From: Temnopleurus reevesii
Taxonomy: Eukaryota > Echinodermata > Echinoidea > Temnopleuroida > Temnopleuridae
Direction: 5' to 3'
DNA: 10,679 bases
Assembly: GCA_036244855.1 (NCBI GenBank)
Contig: BQKZ01000698.1
Span: 102,803 to 113,481, forward strand
Part shown: positions 7,444 to 10,679 of the stretch, piece by piece
Layout: each line of letters begins with the position of its first letter
How positions within the stretch are numbered: position 1 is the first letter of the stretch
Made by a program: the position numbers and the translations under genes
The notes under the pieces: model-generated
What the model saw: the letters and a program-made list of their open reading frames with translations, nothing else
Databases searched by the model: none
What the model was told of the DNA's origin: nothing

Positions 7444-7617
7444 TCATGACATCCAAGGAACAATGGCATTAATCGTCCCATCTGAAAAAGGATCCTTGTG
7501 GAGACCAATTGGTTTTCCTTCAAGTGTAAGTTTCACATCTACCGGAAGATCTACCATAAGGGAATGAATATATTGCTCGCAGTCTACCCAGGGAGTTGGG
7601 ATTTTCCCTGGTCTACC
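7444..7617 (-). CDS. Candidate terminal exon or pseudogene fragment, unknown product
   Basis: Read on the minus strand, this gives 57 residues and a TGA stop (7446-7444). It contains KIPTPWVDCEQYIHS, MVDLPVDVKLTLEGK, PIGLHKDPFSDGT and ends INAIVPWMS. Composition is protein-like and more GC-rich than the surroundings, with balanced charge and few low-complexity runs. An in-frame TGA lies immediately upstream (7620-7618). The sequence there, GTTTCTTGAG, could be a splice acceptor, with the AG at 7618-7617. I do not recognise the family. It is short, lacks a proven start and sits 22 bp from a MITE, so it may be an exon of a minus-strand gene, a decayed exon, a transposon-protein relic or chance. 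Confidence 0.3.
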   Translation of the reverse strand, partial: GRPGKIPTPWVDCEQYIHSLMVDLPVDVKLTLEGKPIGLHKDPFSDGTINAIVPWMS

Positions 7618-7638
7618 TCAAGAAACTCCTCGGGTTAA

Positions 7639-7872
7639 GGGGTGTTGTTCAAAATTTCACAGCAAATGCAACTTTGGGAATTGTATGACGCACTTTCATT
7701 TGCGTACAGTATGCGCATTTAACAAGATGCGCATGAAACAATGATTTTGGTTGGCTCGTTCCGATCAACTGTAACTTGCGATCAAGAGCAACTTTTGAAC
7801 AATAATAATAATAATAAGCCACATTTGTATAGCGCCTTATGCCAATGCTTCTAGGCGCTTTACAACACCCCC
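7639..7872. mobile_element. MITE family 2, copy 1, interrupted by another element
   Basis: It starts GGGGTGTTGTTCAAA (7639) and ends with the inverse, TTTTGAACAA...CACCCCC (to 7872). The internal blocks ATGAAACAATGATTTTG, TTGGCTCGTTCCGATCAACTG and GCAACTTTTGAACAA match the copy at 10058-10244. The right terminal repeat is split by a ~59-bp insertion at 7803-7861. Without that insert and one duplicated ACAA it is ~171 bp. It is non-coding. TTGCGATCAAGAGCAAC shows the decayed inner part of the terminal repeat. Confidence 0.75.
7803..7861 (-). mobile_element. Short AAT/GCGC-hairpin element nested in the MITE
   Basis: An AAT-repeat tract is followed by a 6-bp stem, AGCGCC (7831-7836) with GGCGCT (7854-7859), separated by 17 bases. 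Comparison with the uninterrupted copy at 10231-10244 shows the insertion point precisely. It leaves ACAA on both sides (7799-7802 and 7862-7865), a likely 4-bp target duplication. Read on the minus strand it ends in a TTA simple-repeat tail, as some SINE-like retroposons do. The class is inference. Confidence 0.6.
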
Positions 7873-7889
7873 TATGTCTTATGGATTAA

Positions 7890-8035
7890 TAGTTTTTCCT
7901 CTCTGCTTTCGTTGAATCTCTTAGGACAACAAAACATTGTTCAAATGAGGAGAAATTTGACTTAGGAGTGGTAAATTACACAGATTTTCAATGATTATTC
8001 GACTTTGACAAGTTTGACATGGGCAGAGTTGACTG
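7890..8035. mobile_element. Second, left-eroded copy of the 4143-type MITE
   Basis: The right end GCAGAGTTGACTG (8023-8035) is the exact reverse complement of the left terminal repeat at 4143-4155. The internal TCTCTTAGGACAAC (7917-7930) and CTCTCTGCTTTCGTTGAA match the left part of that copy in the same orientation, but the outer ~8 bases of the left repeat are degraded. It starts ~18 bp after the end of the other MITE. Confidence 0.6.
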
Positions 8036-8379
8036 GATTTCCCAATTTCTTGTTATAATAGTAACCCTCTTTTCTTCTCTTTTGCCGTCCCCCCTCACAC
8101 CCCACCCTCATTATTTTGACCTTTTTTTTTATTTGTTCTCTAATTTGCTTCAAACTCCTGAGTCTTCTAATATTCTCTCTGTCTCAATATGATATGTTTT
8201 TGTGTTGATGCTCTCCCGATTGCACTAATATTTGTTATCATTTGTACAATCATCTTGTACAATCATCTTGTACATGGCTCGAGGGCCACAGGTTAAACAG
8301 GCAGACCCAAGCGACAAAATATGTAAGTTAAAAGTTGTTACATATTATTGTTCACATCTTGTTGATGTATATACATTTA
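8036..8379. other. Non-coding stretch with pyrimidine-rich tract and short tandem duplication
   Basis: Bases ~8066-8230 are strongly pyrimidine-biased (CTTTTCTTCTCTTTTGCC, then C- and T-runs). At 8242-8274 the 13-base unit TTGTACAATCATC is repeated about 2.5 times. I see no gene. Confidence 0.6.
8242..8274. repeat. 13-bp tandem repeat, ~2.5 copies
   Basis: TTGTACAATCATC occurs at 8242-8254 and 8255-8267, and TTGTACA follows at 8268-8274. It is a local slippage-type duplication. Confidence 0.85.
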
Positions 8380-8620
8380 AAGAGGATTGACGCGTGAGTT
8401 TCGTTGCTTTATCCCTAGTTTATCCGATTAATTTCCTTCTGAAAGTGCCGAAATACATTGCCGACATTGCGAGCAGGGTTGTGCGGCATGGCAGAAGATA
8501 GTATGGGGGAAGTGTCGGGGGCGCGGCGTGACGATACACCGCTAGTAGTGGTACGGTACTGTTAGTTGGATAGGAGGATTAAATTCTGCGCGACTAAAAA
8601 CGGTAAAGCGTTAAGTTTAA
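8380..8620. other. CpG-dense patch: candidate first exon/promoter or old repeat
   Basis: CpG is far more frequent here than in the AT-rich surroundings (for example GACGCGTGAG, TCGGGGGCGCGGCGTGACG, CTGCGCGAC). On the plus strand an ATG at 8488 in strong context (G at -3 and at +4) opens 25 codons, MAEDSMGEVSGARRDDTPLV..., to TAG at 8565. On the minus strand a 48-codon open stretch includes MPHNPARNVGNVFRHFQKE. Neither is recognised, and no good donor site is clear. It may be an unmethylated promoter/first exon of a neighbouring gene or a GC-rich dispersed repeat. Confidence 0.3.
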
Positions 8621-9923
8621 ACCAAATTGCTTTAAAAAAGAATCAAGATAAAAAAAATACATTCATTTATTTTAGTCTGATGGTATCACTGATATTCTAA
8701 AGAGTATTTGGTGTAAAATGGATAATGAGTCGGATGACAGATAGACCTGGAAACTCGACTGCAGATCCATGCATTTTTCCAGTACATCTGGTAATAAGGT
8801 AACAAGGTAATGAATATTCACATTTCACTGGATACGAAAGTGCATTTGCGCCATATTTTCTAATAAATATCAAGTAAATTTAAGTTTGAAGAATGTGTTT
8901 TTTAATTAAAATTTTGAAATACATACATATAGACCCTCTGTTGATTCTTCTTTACATCCCACTATCTTGTGCTGTCATATTTTGTACATTATATTAATTT
9001 TGAAAAAAATGATACTAGAAATCTGATAACGTCATCAGGATTCGAGAAGAGAGACATTTATTTGCTCAATCTGGTAGTAATGAATGGGCAAGAAATAGTG
9101 AACATATTTCCAAGAAAACTGCAGATTTGCTTCCATCCCTCTTGTAAATCTTGCATCTTTGATGGAAGCGAATTTACAATAAATCTGGTGCAAACCGGAG
9201 TCTGTAAACGTGAATACATGACAATGTTTGTTGACAATTCTCGCCATTTTCTATTGTTGACCAATGTGATCGTTATGTCAGTCAAATTTTGATAGTGCAA
9301 TAGTTCTGTAATTCGTCCATGAATTGATTGTTCTTTTCAAGAAAATTTGAAGCCAACAATATGTATTCTTATTTCATGCCAAAATGGTGGGAAATGATAG
9401 TGACTTGTATTTGAAGAGATGTGCTAAATATGATGAAAGAACAACTACATTTGTAGGAATTATTGTGACCTCACCATTCATTCAGGTGTTAAGTGTCAGG
9501 ACAAAGACGTCATTTCTCTCAGTGCTGAAGTTCCATTGCGTATGTAAATGGCGCGCAGAAGAGCGTCGTTTGTAGAGAAGGATGCTCATATCCAGACGGA
9601 AAATCCATCAGTTTGGAGGATTTTTAAACAGTTTCTGATATTGAACCGTGGAAGTTGCCCCAGCAGTGCATGTTGTGCAGACTTTCAAGTCTATATTATT
9701 ACCAATATTGCCATAGAGCACAGTGGGCTGGGGCCTAGAATTTGCTAGAAATCTCCAAAATTCGACCCCCCTTAAAAATTGCATTAAGCTACGCTTTTCG
9801 TAGAGTAGAAAGAAAGTCCTGTTAAAGTTTTAAGGAATTAAAAAGCTCAATTCTTTGAAAAATAACATGTCACATAAGCCTATATGCCAGTTTTTTGTAC
9901 ATGTATCTCAAGTTGGCTTAGTT
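8621..9923. other. Non-coding stretch, nothing convincing
   Basis: Open frames at 8969-9292 (plus, 107 codons), 9035-9300 (minus), 9384-9575 and 9548-9748 (plus) overlap each other or lack recognisable motifs, so I do not support them. A 9-bp perfect inverted repeat, GCTTCCATC (9129-9137) with GATGGAAGC (9161-9169), lies inside the first of these. One TACATGTA occurs at 9898. Confidence 0.5.
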
Positions 9924-9976
9924 ATCATCATCATCATCATCATTATCATAATCATCATCATCATCATCATCATCAT
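9924..9976. repeat. ATC/TCA trinucleotide microsatellite
   Basis: About 17 units of ATC run from 9924 to 9976, interrupted once around 9942-9950 by ATTATCATA. No open reading frame context is apparent. Confidence 0.95.
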
Positions 9977-10057
9977 TTAGTTTAGGTCTCTGTGAAAAGA
10001 AATTTAGGAAATAATTTTTTTTATCTGAGACTGAGAACACTTCCTATTAATTCTCTG

Positions 10058-10244
10058 GGGGTGTTGTTCAAATGTTGCAATTGATCGCATATCAACTGCT
10101 AATCAGTTGCAAATTGTAACACACATATTTTCATGTGTGCATGATATGCTCTTCTAGCAAGACATGCATGAAACAATGATTTTGATTGGTGCGTTCCGAT
10201 CAACTGCAACTTGCCATCAATTGCAACTTTTGAACAACACCCCC
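10058..10244. mobile_element. MITE family 2, copy 2 (uninterrupted), 187 bp
   Basis: The left end GGGGTGTTGTTCAAATGTTGC continues into AATTGATCGCA. The right end is its inverse, TGCCATCAATTGCAAC then TTTTGAACAACACCCC, giving ~30-bp terminal inverted repeats with about two mismatches. Internal ATGAAACAATGATTTTGATTGG and GCGTTCCGATCAACTGCAAC match the copy at 7639-7872. It has no coding capacity. The right flank CTATGTCTT is the same as in copy 1. Confidence 0.8.
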
Positions 10245-10679
10245 TATGTCTTGGAGGGTATGAGAGAAGTTGACCCAACCTATGGAATCTTAAATCCCAG
10301 CAGTTCTATCAAAATTTAAATGAAGAATAGAGCTATATATTCATTTGCCATTTGTATGAGCATCCTTCTCTGCAAAAGACTCATCTCTGCACCATTAAAG
10401 GGGAATAACCCCTAGAGGATGATATGAACCTACATGTATAAGAAAGGTGTCACATTTCTATACTATTTGGACTGGATCAAGCTCTACAATGAATTCAGAA
10501 AAACGTAAATTTCCCAATATTTTGTAATAGATTATCGTCTGCTATCACATTACAAGGGGGCTGCCATTTTGTTCAGAACAGATATTTCGACAATATCCAT
10601 TGATATCATTCTCAATGGCGAGGAAAATATTCATAAAACCTTAAAATAGTTCAATCTTTGGCGAATAAAATACGTTATG
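10245..10679. other. AT-rich non-coding end of the window
   Basis: No open frame of note. A short stem, GGGG-AATAA-CCCC, is at about 10400-10412, with TACATGTA at 10431-10438 and an AATAAA at about 10665. I recognise no repeat or gene. Confidence 0.5.

Noticed and set aside
8969..9300. 107-codon plus-strand and overlapping minus-strand open frames
   Set aside because: They are open on both strands, have no family features, and show no nearby splice or promoter evidence. I could not choose one over the other.

Overview
The window is nuclear DNA from an animal. Its only confidently identified gene is the 3' end of RPB1 (POLR2A), the largest subunit of RNA polymerase II, on the + strand. The rest is intron, 3' UTR and AT-rich, gene-poor flanking DNA containing several repeat families. 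The CTD is of long metazoan type. The repeats suggest a marine invertebrate, most likely an echinoderm such as a sea urchin: TACATGTA-rich DNA, 160-bp core-repeat Helitron-like elements, AAT/GCGC-hairpin elements and short MITEs with long terminal inverted repeats. The organism call is inference from pattern memory, and amphioxus, hemichordates or molluscs are not excluded.

Layout. Bases 1-803: right-hand end of a probable non-autonomous Helitron/HINE-type element, with four ~161-bp core repeats, a decayed fifth, a terminal hairpin and a CTAG end. Bases 804-2180: the last visible RPB1 intron, with two diverged direct copies (804-1270 and 1450-1899) and a ~168-bp inverted repeat (1269-1435 against 2012-2180) whose second arm ends about 30 bp before the splice acceptor. 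Bases 2210-3375: the terminal RPB1 coding exon, holding a short linker, 46 CTD repeat units and an acidic tail. Bases 3376 to about 4670: 3' UTR with one clear and one doubtful MITE, ending near AATAAA at 4643.

Bases about 4670-10679: no confident gene. It contains a nested transposon cluster (7639-8035), a second copy of one of those MITEs (10058-10244), simple repeats, a CpG-dense patch (8380-8620), and a short minus-strand open stretch with protein-like composition (7444-7617) that may be an exon or pseudogene fragment of unknown identity.

Functionally, the exon encodes the phosphorylatable tail that recruits capping, splicing, elongation and 3'-end processing factors to transcribing Pol II. 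I see no operon-like gene set and no convincing new multi-gene system. The more unusual material is the architecture of the CTD and the repeats around its splice acceptor.
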